A DNA stretch of 64,000 nucleotides from Silurus meridionalis. Taxonomy: Eukaryota > Chordata > Actinopteri > Siluriformes > Siluridae. A program made the translations under genes and the position numbers. The notes beneath the pieces were generated by a model. It saw nothing but the letters and a program-made list of their open reading frames with translations. It did no database searches and had not been told where the DNA came from. Numbering within the stretch: position 1 is the stretch's first letter; every line of letters begins with the position of its first letter. The stretch lies in NCBI RefSeq assembly GCF_014805685.1, contig NC_060909.1:6743292-6807291 (forward strand), given 5' to 3'. This document shows, in pieces, positions 49,381-62,439 of this stretch.

Positions 49381-49975
49381 GACCAGAAGTGTTGCTAGGC
49401 CTAAAGGTGCTGTGCTTTTAAAGTCAAACCTTTGGAGCAAGTGAGAAATTCAAGTTATTTCAAGGGAATGCGGTGGTTCAGTGGGTAAAACCATAAACTT
49501 TCTATTTTTTAATGGGAAGGTCATGAGTTCAAAAGTTTTGTGCAAGGTTCATAAGCCTCATCTGCTCAGTTGTATAAATAAGACAATTGTAAGTCACTCT
49601 AAATAATGGAATATTACATTCCTGTAATTCATAGTGATATGTGGCGGATGGTGGACTGTCTGTGCGTGAGACCACAGGCAATGTGTTTGGAACAGAAGAT
49701 GCTGCTTTTGGAACCAGAGGTGCTGCTAGTTCTAGGACAGGAGGTGCTGCTCTTCAAATGGTGGCTTTATAGTTTGGAAGTCAGAGAGAAATTCAGGTTA
49801 TTTCTAGGGGATGTGGTGGCTAAGTTAAGTCGGTGGACTTTGGATTTCTGACCATAAGCTCATGAGTTTAAGTCTCAGGAGCAAGGTTCTTTATCCACCA
49901 AGATAATTGTAAGTCACTCTGATTAAGGAATCTGTCAAACGTCATAAATGAAACTATCAATAAACGTCCTTGCAA
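49381..49975 (+). repeat. Diverged tandem pair, each holding a SINE-like segment
   Basis: About 49381-49605 and 49708-49975 share ordered words: accagaagtgttgctag / accagaggtgctgctag, gagaaattcaagttattt / gagaaattcaggttattt, a ggtggttcag-type A-box region, tcatgagttcaaaag / tcatgagtttaagtc (B-box-like), and attgtaagtcactct. The last word is the tail of a widespread fish SINE. It looks like an old local duplication of flank plus SINE. No protein-coding content. Confidence 0.6.
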
Positions 49976-51595
49976 ATTGTTAAATTATGTCAGGTTAAGT
50001 CATACACTTATTTCACATTAGTGAACTCAAAATATTAACTCTGCCATAAAAGCAGGAAAGCGAAAGCAAAAGTGGCAGCTAAAAACAATACAAATGTAAA
50101 ATATGTGAGGGGGCGGAGCTTTCAGTGGTGTTAATTACATTGGAGAGCTCAAAACACTAGTCAAGTCAACTGTAAGTTAAATGCACCAGCAAGTCAATTG
50201 CAACTGCAAGTTCAGTCAATTGTTAAATCTGTCCAAATGGTGCTTCATGATCTGATGCTTCATGATCTGAAGTTAATGATATGTTGCAGAACATGACTCA
50301 ATAATGCGATGCTTCTGTTTTCAGTCATCTGAGTTCAGTCGACTGTGTGCAAACTGCAATGAAAGGTCTTTCGGCGTTCTCTGCTAGCCTAAATTCTATC
50401 AGAATCACTGGCTTAAATAATAATATATTTTTGTCCATCAATATGTAATAATTTTTTCAAATAGTCTATTATTTTCTCTTAGGAGCGCTTCTGCACAATA
50501 AAAGCATCACAATAACGTCGGTATTTTCACGTACTTTGATTAGATATTTAAAGTCAGAACTCGCAAGCACACATCTGTAGCAAATTGCACAAGCTCAAAT
50601 ATATATTTATGTGGATTTAATAGCTGCTTTTTTCATTCCATAATGGCTGACAGAGGAGAAGACATTGATTTAGTCGCAGATATACATACAATAACGTTTA
50701 TAGTATGGACTTTTTAAGAAAAGGTGGACATTGCAATTCAAGGTCAGTCAAAATAGTTTTCATACTTTTGTTTTCTTTCCCATAGAAAACACAAACTTTT
50801 GCCCCAGTAAAATTTTAATGCATGGAAAAAATGCAGGAAAACCCAGGGTCATTTATCAATAAGGTTAATATTGATGCTTTTGCTAGAGATGATGCATGTA
50901 GGTGGCAAACAGATGTTGCTGCAGGGAAAGGAGACTTCTTGTATTGTGTTCATTGGGCTTCTTGGTTTAGTAAGGGCATTCATTCTCACTTTATAAGATA
51001 CCTGTCTGTGATGCAGTTCTCTGTTATACTACATTTCTGAATTATATTGATGGTTTCTATAGCCATGGTATTATAATGATGTATTAAGAAATTGATTGAT
51101 TCAGGCATGACACCACTGGCCTAGGTGTAAAATGCACAGCCTGCCACTGCTGTACACACACATATACACACACAAGCATGAAGAAAAAATATTCATCTAA
51201 AATATATACTAAACATAGTATTAAAATAACAGACAGCAATAAGATCCAATCTGTCCAGGTTTTGCTCTTCACTGTGGTTACCAATTATATTCTAGAAAAG
51301 AATAAAAAATATATACTTTAGGGCAAATGTTGCCATTCATGTTTGCCAACGCCCCACCGCCCCCTCCCACATAATAAGTACAAGAAAATGCACTTCTCTT
51401 TTTATAAATTATCAATATATTATTAATGAAACATAAAGATTCAGAATGCTAAACCCATGCAGCATAGAGTCATGGGAAATTCGGACCGCCCTTGAGAACA
51501 GATCATACGCTCGTGTTGCTATGGTTACCCTATTAGGTAACAGGGTTGCTATAGTGTCAACAGATCAAAGCTCAGCAAGAGAACAAGGAATAAAG

Positions 51596-51598
<3 letters not shown>

Positions 51599-51657
<59 letters not shown>
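51599..51657. repeat. (CA)n microsatellite
   Basis: Uninterrupted CA run, intergenic. Confidence 0.97.
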
Positions 51658-51662
<5 letters not shown>

Positions 51663-51928
51663 ACACATCAAACACCAAGATGAAAAAAGTATATATGAAA
51701 TAACACGGTAAACTTCACGTACAAGGTGCAGGGGCAGTATGTATTTCAAAGCGTAATTTTTTTTTTTTATATAATAAATGCAAGCTGTAAAGAGCAAACA
51801 ATAGGAACATCAAATAAACACACAAACTATGTAAATAAAAATGTATTTTTATTCTTTTAAATAATGTATTTTTATTGAAATAAACCTCACAAAAAACAGC
51901 TGTAAACAGCCTGTTTGAAAAGTAGCCT

Positions 51929-52023
51929 TTATAATGTACTCATCTCTTGTGCAGGTTTCTCTTTCTTTTTCCTTTTGCACATGAGCTTTATAAGATCCTC
52001 TTCATAATCTCCATCAGGAACTG
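51929..52023 (-). CDS. Candidate 3' terminal coding exon, gene unknown
   Basis: Minus strand: a plausible acceptor (ttgtgctgtttcag) is followed by 2 nt plus 30 codons and TAA at 51929-51931. The peptide begins VPDGDYEEDLIKLMCKRKKK and ends EMSTL, an acidic then lysine-rich tail typical of real C-termini. Two AATAAA signals on the minus strand follow within about 90 nt (near 51877 and 51847). I do not recognise the protein and found no matching upstream exon in the window. Its entry phase also fits the kcnc1 exon at 59877-60062, so a remote alternative kcnc1 end is possible but unsupported. Confidence 0.4.
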
Positions 52024-53255
52024 CTGAAACAGCACAATTACACCTCTAGATCCTAGGTTCACCTCTGCTTCTCTGCAGTGCTGCCAGTTCTGGCTATTTC
52101 ACCCCAGAGATTTTGAAGCAGTATTACAGAAAAGGATTTAGATTTCCCTTAATTCAAGTCTCTGCAAAAGGAAAATGATGTGTCATGCTCATTTAGATCT
52201 TCAAGGTCACGTTTCAGAAAAACTGAGGAATGCAATATAGCTTGATATTTGCAAATCATGCTGTTTGCGTTTTGGTTACAGTGTAATATATCATTTTTAT
52301 CTCAGTCCTCTCCCTGGTGTCCAGATGACAGAAGGGGAAAAATTACAGCAACACATAGGCACCTAAAAAACATTTAAACAGAATGCGTGTGTGCTTAAGA
52401 TCTTGGAAGGAATGCTCCTGGTCATGCTCAAGAAATTAGCAGGCAAGCCTTGTAATATTTATATATTGTATGGCAGTATAATATCTATGATTGTATTGCT
52501 TTATTATAGGTGAAAACCAAACAAAAAAAAAACATTATAGTGCTTTCTAATTACTCATGCCATACATAATGCTCGTAAAAAACTCTACGTAGCCTACGAC
52601 TTCATTCAGAAGTGACCTTAAGCAATCTTTTAGAAATTCACATATATTACTATTGGTTATTATATAAAGTGCACCATTTTGCGATAATAAATGAAGCAAT
52701 CAGTTTTCATGTTCTACATTCTAGATGGCATGAACATTATTTTTAATGGTCAGCGAAAAGTCTCAAAAATTAATAATACATTTGGCAAGGTTTTTACAAC
52801 CTTTCCCATTTTTGTAATGCTCTTTTATTCATTAAAATACATATTTGTGTCATTTAATATTGTATATACTGACTGAGTACAGTCAGTAAGGTCAGTGTTA
52901 TAGTTGCATTGAATCAGACTGAGGTAAAGCTTGTTTAAAAACTGATTGAACATGGCAGACATTAAGGGGGTACTCAATGGCAGTTTGTGTACAAATGCAA
53001 CATACATAAAATGTTTTGCTCACAAAGTTCTTTATATATGCCTGAATTAATTAATATCTTTTGTGGCTATAAATTCGACATAAAATTCAAATTGTTTATG
53101 CTTTAAGCTCCACCTTGATTAGATCTCCAGACTCTGATATCTGTTTTGAAATTGAAGATATAATAATTATATACTTCTTTATCCAAAGGTCTCTGAATAT
53201 TCTGTTTGTGTTTAATTTAACAAAAAAATGAACAGATTATATATTTCATACTAGA

Positions 53256-53261
<6 letters not shown>

Positions 53262-53330
<69 letters not shown>
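53262..53330. repeat. (TA)n microsatellite
   Basis: Uninterrupted TA run, intergenic. Confidence 0.97.
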
Positions 53331-53332
<2 letters not shown>

Positions 53333-53834
53333 CGGTCTCGTATTAGGAATTAAAAGGCTAGCATGTGCAAAGTGCAAATGAAAGGCAGCTCATGTGTAGC
53401 AGTAACATTAAAACAGAAGCACACCTGAAATACCTACTGGGAAAGGCAGTTTCATGAATGGCAGACTCGAATAACAAATACAAATAGTTAGTGAGCAGTT
53501 CTTACAAAGAAGCTGAGTGAAAACATCACTCTGAAACTATCAATGGAAACCACAAAGTAGACACAAAAAGCCCATTAAGAACATGGATAGTCACACGAAT
53601 GATAACACTCATGCAGTCAAACACAGTCTTACTCACATCACAGTTACACCACAAATAGAAAAGTCGACAGTCAGATGTGCAATGAACAAAACGAGGGTGG
53701 GAACATTTCTTCCTAGAAAAGTGTAGAAAGGGGAGCGAGGTACACGAGTAGACTCTTCCCTTTTGTAAGCTGGTTTTAGCCACTCGATTATGTGCGACAA
53801 ATAGACAAGATAATCAGGTGGGATCAGAGGTGTT

Positions 53835-53985
53835 GTGAGCCATGCACAGAGTGGTTGGAACACCACGGTTCATGACACACACAGAGTCTGCAGGCTGCCT
53901 GCTCCGGCCAGGCTGCTCCGCCGCTACACACAGGGAAAGAAGAGAGACAACACACCGGTTATTACTCAGACAGGTGAGTGGAGGA
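53835..53985. other. GC-richer patch with exon-like signals
   Basis: A block with more GC than its surroundings. On the + strand an open frame runs into a good donor (acag/gtgagt near 53972). On the minus strand a pyrimidine-rich tract and tgtgtag precede an open stretch ending near 53820. No family similarity either way; it could be a conserved exon, an upstream control element or chance. Confidence 0.25.
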
Positions 53986-54716
53986 TGATGTTCAAAGGGA
54001 AATGGAAAGAAGGCGAGAAGAGATTAAAAAGGAGCACGAAATGGTAAAGCAAACAGGTTTTACATGCATCTGGACCATGCTCTGGTATAAGATGCTTGAA
54101 CATACAGTTCTTTTTCATATTAGTGTAATGTTTAGATCATGCTGCCAGCGTCTGAGGGCTATTCCCTAAAAGTGACTCTTGTTTCATTTGTCTTCATGCT
54201 TGTAAGTGTAGTTTTGACATGCTGTCTCCCCCAGACACGCATTGTATTTTATTTTCTTCCCTTCAATCAGTTTTGACAACCTCTTTTTGCCCTTTTATCA
54301 CCAGGCCAAAGAGAGTATACCAGGAAAGAAGTAATTAACTTAAAAAAAAAAAAAAAAAACAGCATTCCATTCCATTCAATGAAAAACCAAACTCTGCAAA
54401 CAGGTTTCATACAAAATTTATTTCATGCTGAATTGGAACCATGTGCTCTTTTATCTATCAATTTTTTTTTCTGTTTTTTTTTTTTGTTTGTTTGTTTGTT
54501 TGTTTGTTCGTTTTGCATAACATTGTGCATGCATCTGATTCACTTCCCGCAGTTCTAAATTGCATACAGTGCTCTTATGTTGTAAATATACATTTGTCTT
54601 TTTTACATTTTTCATCTTCTTTTGTACCTAAAGGAAAAGATATGAGTAAAGATGCGCGACACACATCTTGACTCCTGTCTTTTGACACTATGACATTTTT
54701 TCTTTTTTTTAATTCA

Positions 54717-55652
54717 TTTATTTTTCAAAAATAACACTGTCAAAAGTCTGTACTTATTATGAGAAATAAACAGTTGCTTACAGTAGCTCTCCACATGATC
54801 TACGCATCAATATTATAGCATAAAACAGAAAAATATCAACTATTTTTTTTCTCTTATCAAGATTCTATAGCACAAGCATGCCAAACAGAAACAAGATCTA
54901 AAGATTGAATTGACCACACAGAAAGCCTGCTGAAATCAGTTATTTTGTCTTCCCTAGCAACGTCTTGTTTCTCAATTCAGGATCTGAGGTCAATATGACC
55001 AGAGCTGGCTTACAGGTGGTTGGTTGCACAAATGAAAATATGGAAAAGTGAATAATTCACTGCTAAGAAAATGTACATCTTTGAACATCTTGTAATCATG
55101 GCTACATGAAGCGTTTTCAAAAAAGTGAAGAAAGAAAATATAGGGTTTTTTTTCATACAGATATTCATAACAGCAGTAAGCAATTTTATTTATTTTCTTT
55201 TTTTTTCACATACCACCATGCAACTCATGCTAAAATGTAAGCCTTCTACAACTGTCACATAGGACATTGTAGATTATACCATTAGAAGTGTTAGTGGATA
55301 TAATGAACCATTGATTATTAATGTTATTCCACTCTTTGTCAACTCAACAGCAGATTGTACCATGCCTTCGGTGTCGATGTATCATTGTCCACACTTTCAG
55401 CCTTAAAAAAATGGTCCTTGTCCAAAAAACCGAACTCTTGCTGTTATGAGAGGGTTATCAATCAGGGAAAAAATGCTTTCTCGATCAGGGTATGTGAAGT
55501 TAATATTCAAAGTAGAACCGGTATCTTATTGACTTGTCTCTTTCCTTCTCCCTACATGCCTCTCTCCTTTGCAAAGTGACCTCAAGCCATTGAGGAGCCA
55601 AGAAACGTTGGAGAGGGAAAGTTCTCCTCTCTGAGTCGCTGTGGTCCAGTGG
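54717..55652 (-). other. kcnc1: kcnc1 3' UTR with candidate poly(A) signals
   Basis: Minus-strand sequence downstream of the stop codon at 55653-55655. AATAAA (TTTATT on +) occurs at 55185-55190 and 54717-54722. The end is not certain; the farther site would give a 3' UTR of about 0.94 kb. Confidence 0.45.
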
Positions 55653-58138
55653 TCAGGTCACACGGAGCGCTTCAGCCTGCATATACTTAACTAGGACAGT
55701 CTCGTCTTTACAGGAATCTGTAGTAGAGAATACAGGGGAGGGTGGGGTTGCTCAGGGTCATCCTGCCACTGCGCCTCGGCCATTCAACTCACACAATGAG
55801 GACGATTGGGAAGGAAAAATAAGGTGAGGAGACTTCTCACGGAGGGAAAAAAAAGCATTGGATTCTTGGACAATCCAAAATAAAAAAGAGTAGAGATGGA
55901 CAGACACATAGAGAGAAGGAAACAGTAGAGAGAAAGCTACTCAGGACAGCAGAAAGAGACTGTGGCATGCGGGAAACATTTTGTTTTTTTTGCAGGAAGG
56001 GCAGGGGGCTTCGCTTTTAGACTGGACAAAGGTGGAAACCTATGTTGCAGGTCAAGTGGAATAAAAGAACAGGGACTCAAAGATTAACAGATTTTTGTGG
56101 ATTAAAAAACAGAAGAGAAATAGATAAAAAGAAGAGGTGCAGCACACATAGAATAGAAACACTCAAAATCTCGGGCTCTCGTTTCAGCTACAACTTGCCT
56201 CTGACTGACTTAAAGATTTATTGTTCCGGTTTGATATACATGTGTCTGCTGGTGAAGTAAACAGGGCTGTAGTGCAAAGCAAAATCAAAAGGGAGGACTA
56301 AATGAAACCTCAAGTATGCATTCAATTAGATATGTAGGATATGCTGTTGGAGCTTGGTTTCTACACTTTCCCTGAGAAACTTCTTTTGACATTAGACAGC
56401 TTTTTTTCTATCTAACAGCTCTATGAAAGCTAAAGACAAACGGCATTGATAGAAAGCCACTGAGTAACACAGAGGAAGAAAAGAGAGGAAAGCCATGAAA
56501 AGAAGCACAGCTTTAGTTTGGACAAGGACAGGAAAGGACGGAGCACACTAAAACAGCTGAGGCTAAGGGATAAGAAGGGAAGGAGGAAGGACTTTGAAGT
56601 TCTAGCAGACAGATTAGGACATTGCTCCTTACTTCAGCATTCCTTCCACACAGGATAAAGGGACATTGGGTGTGCAAGAACAAGCTGAGCACAGGACTTA
56701 GCGGATAGCAACACCTACTTGGCCAGCTCTGTTGACTATAGTGTCCATGTGCCAGGTTTTTTTTCTAACCTTGGTTTATGACAGTCAGATACAGAGACAC
56801 TGAGCTCTGTTTTTAGTTTTCTGGATGGATTTACATCTGGATGAGTTGTCATCTGCTCCGGGTCATTTTACCAGTTATCGGGTTTCATGCAGTTAAAAAG
56901 AGCTCACATGCACAGAGGAAATATTTGGGCTGGTATCAGGTAGGACAGTGAACAAGATAACTGGAGAACAAGGTGCAGGATAAATGCTACAAATATGTTT
57001 GAGGTATTTGAAAAATTCATTTGTACTTCAAAAGTGAGAAGGGCCATATATACTAAGGCCTACATTGGTAACTGGTTCGCTAACACTTGTAAAAAAAAAT
57101 GTTTTATCTATTTTGCAACAATCACAGTTCCCCCTTTTTATCATGTGATTTAGTTTTCTGTTCTAGTCCTGTCTCCATCCCTGTCATATGATTGGCTTGT
57201 TATGTGATTGTCATCACCTGTTTTGTGTTTTTTAATGATAAGGTTGTATATCTTTTCCCTGATGTTTCATTAGCAGTGTTGTAAAATCCTATTGTGCTTG
57301 TAACCTTAATTTCAAGCCTTTCAGTGCACAACTTGGTTTTGATCTTGGCCTGTTTTACTTACAGTAGATTAGGATTATCCTTATTTTAACCCTGTCTGCC
57401 TATATTTTAAGCCCTGTTATGGATTTGTCTCACTACCACAGAAAACTATTTTATATCTATAGAAAAATAATTCATTAATTTCCTCTTTGGCTGCTTTGTA
57501 CAGTATGCAAACAATATTGTGGCTGCAAGAAAGTAAGTGTAATGTTCATTGACTTGGTCTGCCATACAGCAAGTGACTGGAGCATTGGAAATCATAGAAA
57601 TTTTATGAAGATCATAGCTTAGACACCCATGTCAGACACCCGGCATGCCTTTTCCAACCATTTGGAAAACGATTGAAAATGGCCAAAACATATAAATGTC
57701 CAATTTGCCATTTGATGAACATATGGCTTTTTGAACAGTTTTGCATTTTATCCCGTTTGCAATAACGGATAAATCTGCTGCATAGCATTAGTAGATATGG
57801 CCCCAAAATCCCTTGGTAAAAGTGATGTTCAAATTATCTTACAACTTCTTCAGAAATGCTTGACAGATTACAGGAAGTGATATTAATGGCTGTTATCAAG
57901 ATTAACACTTTTTTCCATTATTACCCGTTTTTATGTCTTTTTTGTTTTTGTACTCACTACAGGACCTTCTCCCAACCAATACCAGCCCTAGCAGCAGGAC
58001 AAAGCATGCTGGAAGGCCCATAAACTGGCCTAAAACATGCATCACACAGCAGCACACCAAAATACAGAACTTGCTTTAAAACACCTACATCCACTCATAC
58101 ACCAAGCATTCTTAGGCTCTAACTCTCTCTCTCGCTCT

Positions 58139-58205
<67 letters not shown>

Positions 58206-60062
58206 TTGCTTACATAGCCTACATATGTACATAAAAATACTTTCACACTAACAAAAGCTCTTACAAGCACAATCAACACATTTGAAACAGCAAACTGAGA
58301 CAGAAATATACAGTGTGTAGGAGAAATGTGTGTGGTCTGTAGCTGTTGATTGTTCTTATGGTGGTTCTAAAAGTGGAAACAGGGAATTAAACAGAGCATG
58401 CTCACACAGAGCTGGACACAAGACACAGAGAGACAATGCTATTGCTTGCCTAGTGATGACACTCTTGATTAACTTTTATTTGTCTTACATAGCCTCATTT
58501 GAAAGTATTATACATAGAGCTATGGGCATCTCCAGTCTGGCTACAAGGGCTGAAAAGATCCCACTAGAAATCTTCCTCATTCATAATGTTTATCCTTAAC
58601 CTACCACTTGCTTCTGGCTTTGTAGTTGAAAGCAAACAAGCTGACGAATTTCCATCAAAACAGTCTTGGTTGTATTTAAAATGGCTGCATGATGGCGAGT
58701 GTGTACTGTACAAGCGGTGTTTCCCTACACTGATTGAAATATTGTGTAAATATGACAGGGTTCTCTCAAGCTGTAGGAGATGGAGGGGGTCTTAGTTTCT
58801 AATGCTGTCCTAAAAGGCATCTGCGCTCTGCTATTTGTGATTAAAGTGGGGCTGGCAGTCAGGTGGTGACTCTGGCATGGCCATCCTCCTGGCTGTGTGT
58901 CCACCCTAGCTGCAACAGCGGGTAGCCTAGTGTAGGACCAGCCGGCTCCCCCCCTGCCCTCCCTGAGAATGTTCCAGCTATCAGCCAAACAGAGAAAAAA
59001 AATGGCAGGGGATAATAGATGTCAGGAATAACATCGACACAAACGGACAGACAGACAGACGGGAAGGTGGAAGAGATAACAAGTAAAAAAACAAACAAAC
59101 GACAAAGAAAAAAACAGAAAAAAGGGAAGATTAAGTTTGGCCCCAGGAGGCAGCTGTATGTGAGTCAAAGTGAAATTGAACATAATGCAAGACGGTGTTG
59201 AGAGAAAGAGAACTTATTGCATGTTTTGAAAAGTGGAGTGAGTCAGAGGAATATAGTTATGTTACCCTAGAGCTCTGGAGGTTCATGATCTCATATCTAA
59301 TACCCTATGTTCACACTAGCAAGCAACAGTATTGTTTGTACCACTTGTCTCTTGTAAGCATGTATCGAATGTTTAATGAGAAATAATTGTAGGTAGTTGG
59401 TAAAGTTGTAAGTGGAGAACGTAAGAAACGGAATTGGATTATCTCTATTCATATATTGTTAGTTCATTGCTGCTGTTGCTTAAATTGCAGCCCCATTGAG
59501 CAACTACATAAAATTGATTGTTGCTAGATATAGAATGTTCTCTTGCTATTGTGAACATAAGGTTAGTATCTGATGGAATTAAATGTAAAAACTGAAAAAT
59601 ATTTAAAATGTTTGTGTAGTTGGAACAGCAGGTATAAATGACATCTGAGTGAAGGTAAGGCTATATTACATGAAAGAAAGAAAAAAGAATTTCTAATCAC
59701 CGCATTGCGTTCTTAGGTCTTTTCCACTGTCTCTCTGTTATGAGTGTGCTCTGCTTCATTGTATCATTTTGGGAAGTATAAATGGACATTTCTTGGACTG
59801 TGGTCTGTGTGTATGTAGTACATATACAGCGTATAAATATGTGTATAAATATGAGTGTTTGTGAAAAGTTGCATACCTTTCCTCACTCTGGCGCCAGGGT
59901 GTGTGGCACGGCCGGTCATGTTTAGAAGGAAACACGGAGTTTCCCCACGTGGTTGACAGGGGCTAAAAATCTGTCCGTCCTCGGGAGAAATAGCCTGGTC
60001 TATGTGTGGACAGTCTTCATGGGCCAGCGCTGCCTTAGCCGCCTCACCGTTCAGTTTGGGAT
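55653..60062 (-). CDS. kcnc1: Voltage-gated potassium channel Kv3.1, C-terminal exons (partial)
   Basis: Fast-gating delayed-rectifier channel of fast-spiking neurons; only the cytoplasmic C-terminus is in the window. Exon 59877-60062 (minus; acceptor cgaag, donor aaag/gtatgc) encodes PKLNGEAAKAALAHEDCPHI and then DQAISPEDG, a close match to the mammalian Kv3.1 C-terminal region ([20 protein letters not shown] type), and ends ...RVRK plus one base. Exon 55653-55717 (acceptor tactacag) completes an Asp codon and encodes DSCKDETVLVKYMQAEALRV, then T and stop. This lines up residue for residue in length with the Kv3.1b ending (DLCKESPV...RVT). The phase is compatible and the intron is 4159 bp. 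The T1 and S1-S6 exons must lie right of the window. The long 60063-64000 stretch is intron. Confidence 0.92.
57125..57430. repeat. Interspersed-repeat-like block
   Basis: Runs of cctgtctccatccctgtcat, attggcttgttatgtgattg and tcatcacctgttttgtgttt resemble, in style and order, the block at 18240-18480 (ggttccctattt, ttggttcctcattgc, cacctgtacctcatt). Both look like diverged copies of a fish repeat family I cannot name. Intronic in kcnc1. Confidence 0.35.
58141..58202. repeat. (CA)n microsatellite
   Basis: Uninterrupted CA run in the last kcnc1 intron. Confidence 0.97.
58859..58962 (-). CDS. Candidate alternative kcnc1 3' exon
   Basis: Minus strand: acceptor ggaacattctcag, then GG completing a Gly codon after the kcnc1 exon ending at 59877, then 33 codons (RAGGEPAGPTLGYPLLQLGW and on, ending ARVTT) and TGA at 58859-58861. 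The phase fits exactly and the GC content is raised. Kv3 genes are known to use alternative C-terminal exons. No homologue is recognised, so this is inference. Confidence 0.35.
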
Positions 60063-60547
60063 CTTCGAACACACAAGCACATGTGAGAGAATACAGGTGC
60101 AGGCCTATGATTGACGGGTTGCATGCCTCATAGCAGGGTTTAGGTAGAAGGAGAAGTGAATGAAGGGAGGATAGTGGGGACAAGTTTGAAGGAGAAGGTG
60201 AATATAACATGCATATTATGTAGAGTTTTTTTATTTTATTTAAAAAACTGGTGAACTGCATTGGAATAGCACACTCATTCTAGATAGATGGTGGATAGAT
60301 TACCACTTGTCTTCAGCTTGATAAACACATGTTCAAAGGGCTTAAAATTTTTAGAGATCTGATTTAATTTGCCTTTTTTTTTGTATGTGTTGAAATGTAT
60401 TGATTTTATCTTGCATAGCTATTCTCAGTGTGAAAGAGGACAGTTGCATGCTGTATAAAACAGTTTGTTTTTAGAATTTATTTCTTTTTTAAAAATCTTC
60501 AACATGTCCATAGACCCAATCAGGAAAATGCAATCTTGCTTTTTAGA

Positions 60548-60640
60548 TTTCTTTACATTTACATTTATAATCACCCTTATTCGAAGCGATTTACATTTGA
60601 AACTAATTTTATCTCCACATTGAATGATTGAAGCCATACA
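60548..60640 (-). mobile_element. SINE/LINE tail fragment
   Basis: catttacatttataatcacc followed by cttattcgaagcgatttaca is the reverse complement form of the taagtcactctggataag-type tail seen at about 49910-49960. Diverged fragment, intronic. Confidence 0.55.
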
Positions 60641-61153
60641 AAAATAAAGCACATACATTTAAAAGTATACATTTGCATGCACATGTCTCATTAGCTTTCA
60701 GTAAGCAATGTTGGATAAGGGCTAAAAGTAGAGACTCAGATGATTGTTTTATTCAAACTAAAGAAGAATTTATTGAAGTGCTTCATGGCAACCAGCCTGG
60801 TCACCTGTGCACTCTTTGGCATTCAGCATTCTGACAAATTTATGCCTCATCGATCACAAAAAGGCAAGAAGGTAGAGCTCTGCCAAAAGCTGTTGTAAAG
60901 GATTTGCTGAATTTTATATTGAACTTTTATGGCAAAGGTTCCTCCCTACATTTGTTAAGGTCACCTGAAAAACCTAGTAGTCTAGAGCCAGCAATTTAAA
61001 GGTTAACAAATAGGGATTTTTGTAGCCTGTTTCGCAATATTACAGCAGTCCTGTTTCATTATGGTCAAGTAAATTAACTTAAACCTCTGGCAATGTTACT
61101 TTCCTGTTGAACAAATAGCACACACATATATGTGCATAAATAGCTGGGCACAA

Positions 61154-61154
<1 letters not shown>

Positions 61155-61207
<53 letters not shown>

Positions 61208-61326
61208 ACACACAAGTGCTGGGATGTGACGCAAACCTCCTGGGATGAAGGCATGAGGTGTGAGTCATCTTTAGAATAGCTCCACATACACACACACACA
61301 CACACACACACATACACACACACACA
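61155..61326. repeat. Two (CA)n microsatellites
   Basis: CA runs at 61155-61200 and 61287-61326 with unique sequence between. Confidence 0.95.
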
Positions 61327-61470
61327 ATTACGGCATTCCTTTCGACTCGTTTATTATTTTTGTCACTTATTTGCACTTTGTGCCCTCCTCCATCTAAAAA
61401 TATACATTACAAATGCTAATACTGAGATGCATGGCATTACATGCACAAATGAGTATGTAATGTTTTATAT

Positions 61471-61471
<1 letters not shown>

Positions 61472-61534
<63 letters not shown>
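61472..61534. repeat. (GT)n microsatellite
   Basis: Uninterrupted GT run, opposite strand type to the CA runs about 150 bp upstream. Confidence 0.97.
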
Positions 61535-61537
<3 letters not shown>

Positions 61538-62439
61538 ACTGGCATATCATTAGTTAAACACTACCTTTGAAAGATCATTTGTAGTGCTGCTTTACTTATT
61601 AATTATGTTTAATGTTTACATGTTTTGCATGAAAGGGTGTTTATGCCATTGGAATCAATATAATGTACACAAATCAGACACGATTTAATCTGTAACAAAT
61701 ACGATGATCTGAATGTTAAAAATATTTTCATTAAAGAATGATGGAAGGTGTCAAGTCTGTTAGTCTGTTTATATTAGCCAACACCGGTTCTTATGTATAA
61801 GTATATAAAGATCCAGAGCTTCTAATCCTATTGCACCCTGAGACAGTGTTATTTACATGAAAAGCAGGGTAACTAAAGCAAAGCTGTGGCAGAGAGTAGC
61901 AGTAATGGGGATCTGATGGGACTGCCCTACTTTTTCCTTCACTATTTCTCCGCATTGTGCTCTGAGATGGCACACAGCAGTACATATACAGCCCAAACTC
62001 TCTAACTCAGCCTCAATTAAAGCTTAGACAGATATACACACCTATCACATTTCTATTTTTATGTGCATGTGGTGTCTTCACTTCCCTAACATCTGGGCTA
62101 CAAAAACTCAAACTCAAACAAATTCCATTCGGAGTGTTCTACTTGCAGTTAGTCCCTTATGACATTAATCCAATATTTCAATTGTGGGTGCCACATGCAC
62201 CATTGGTTTTTACATGAAGAAAGGGACATGTGTAAGTCTAAATAGTTATTTGCTGCCTGATTTAAAAAAATATTTGTAAATAAGACTATGATTGGTTCTA
62301 AGACAAACCAGAGACACAGAAACTTCCATCCTTCCATCCATAGACCCTTTGTTATAGCTAGTCCATGTTTATTTTAGCTTTTATCCAGGTTCTAACTTTG
62401 CCAAGCTGCAAAAAAATTAACATAATCATTCTCTCATTA

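Noticed and set aside
50640..51040. 72-codon frame as a small gene
   Set aside because: No recognisable domain, no splice or poly(A) context and ordinary composition.
53526..53866. Two overlapping minus-strand frames of 77-85 codons
   Set aside because: No family similarity, no convincing splice pair and no conserved-looking residues.
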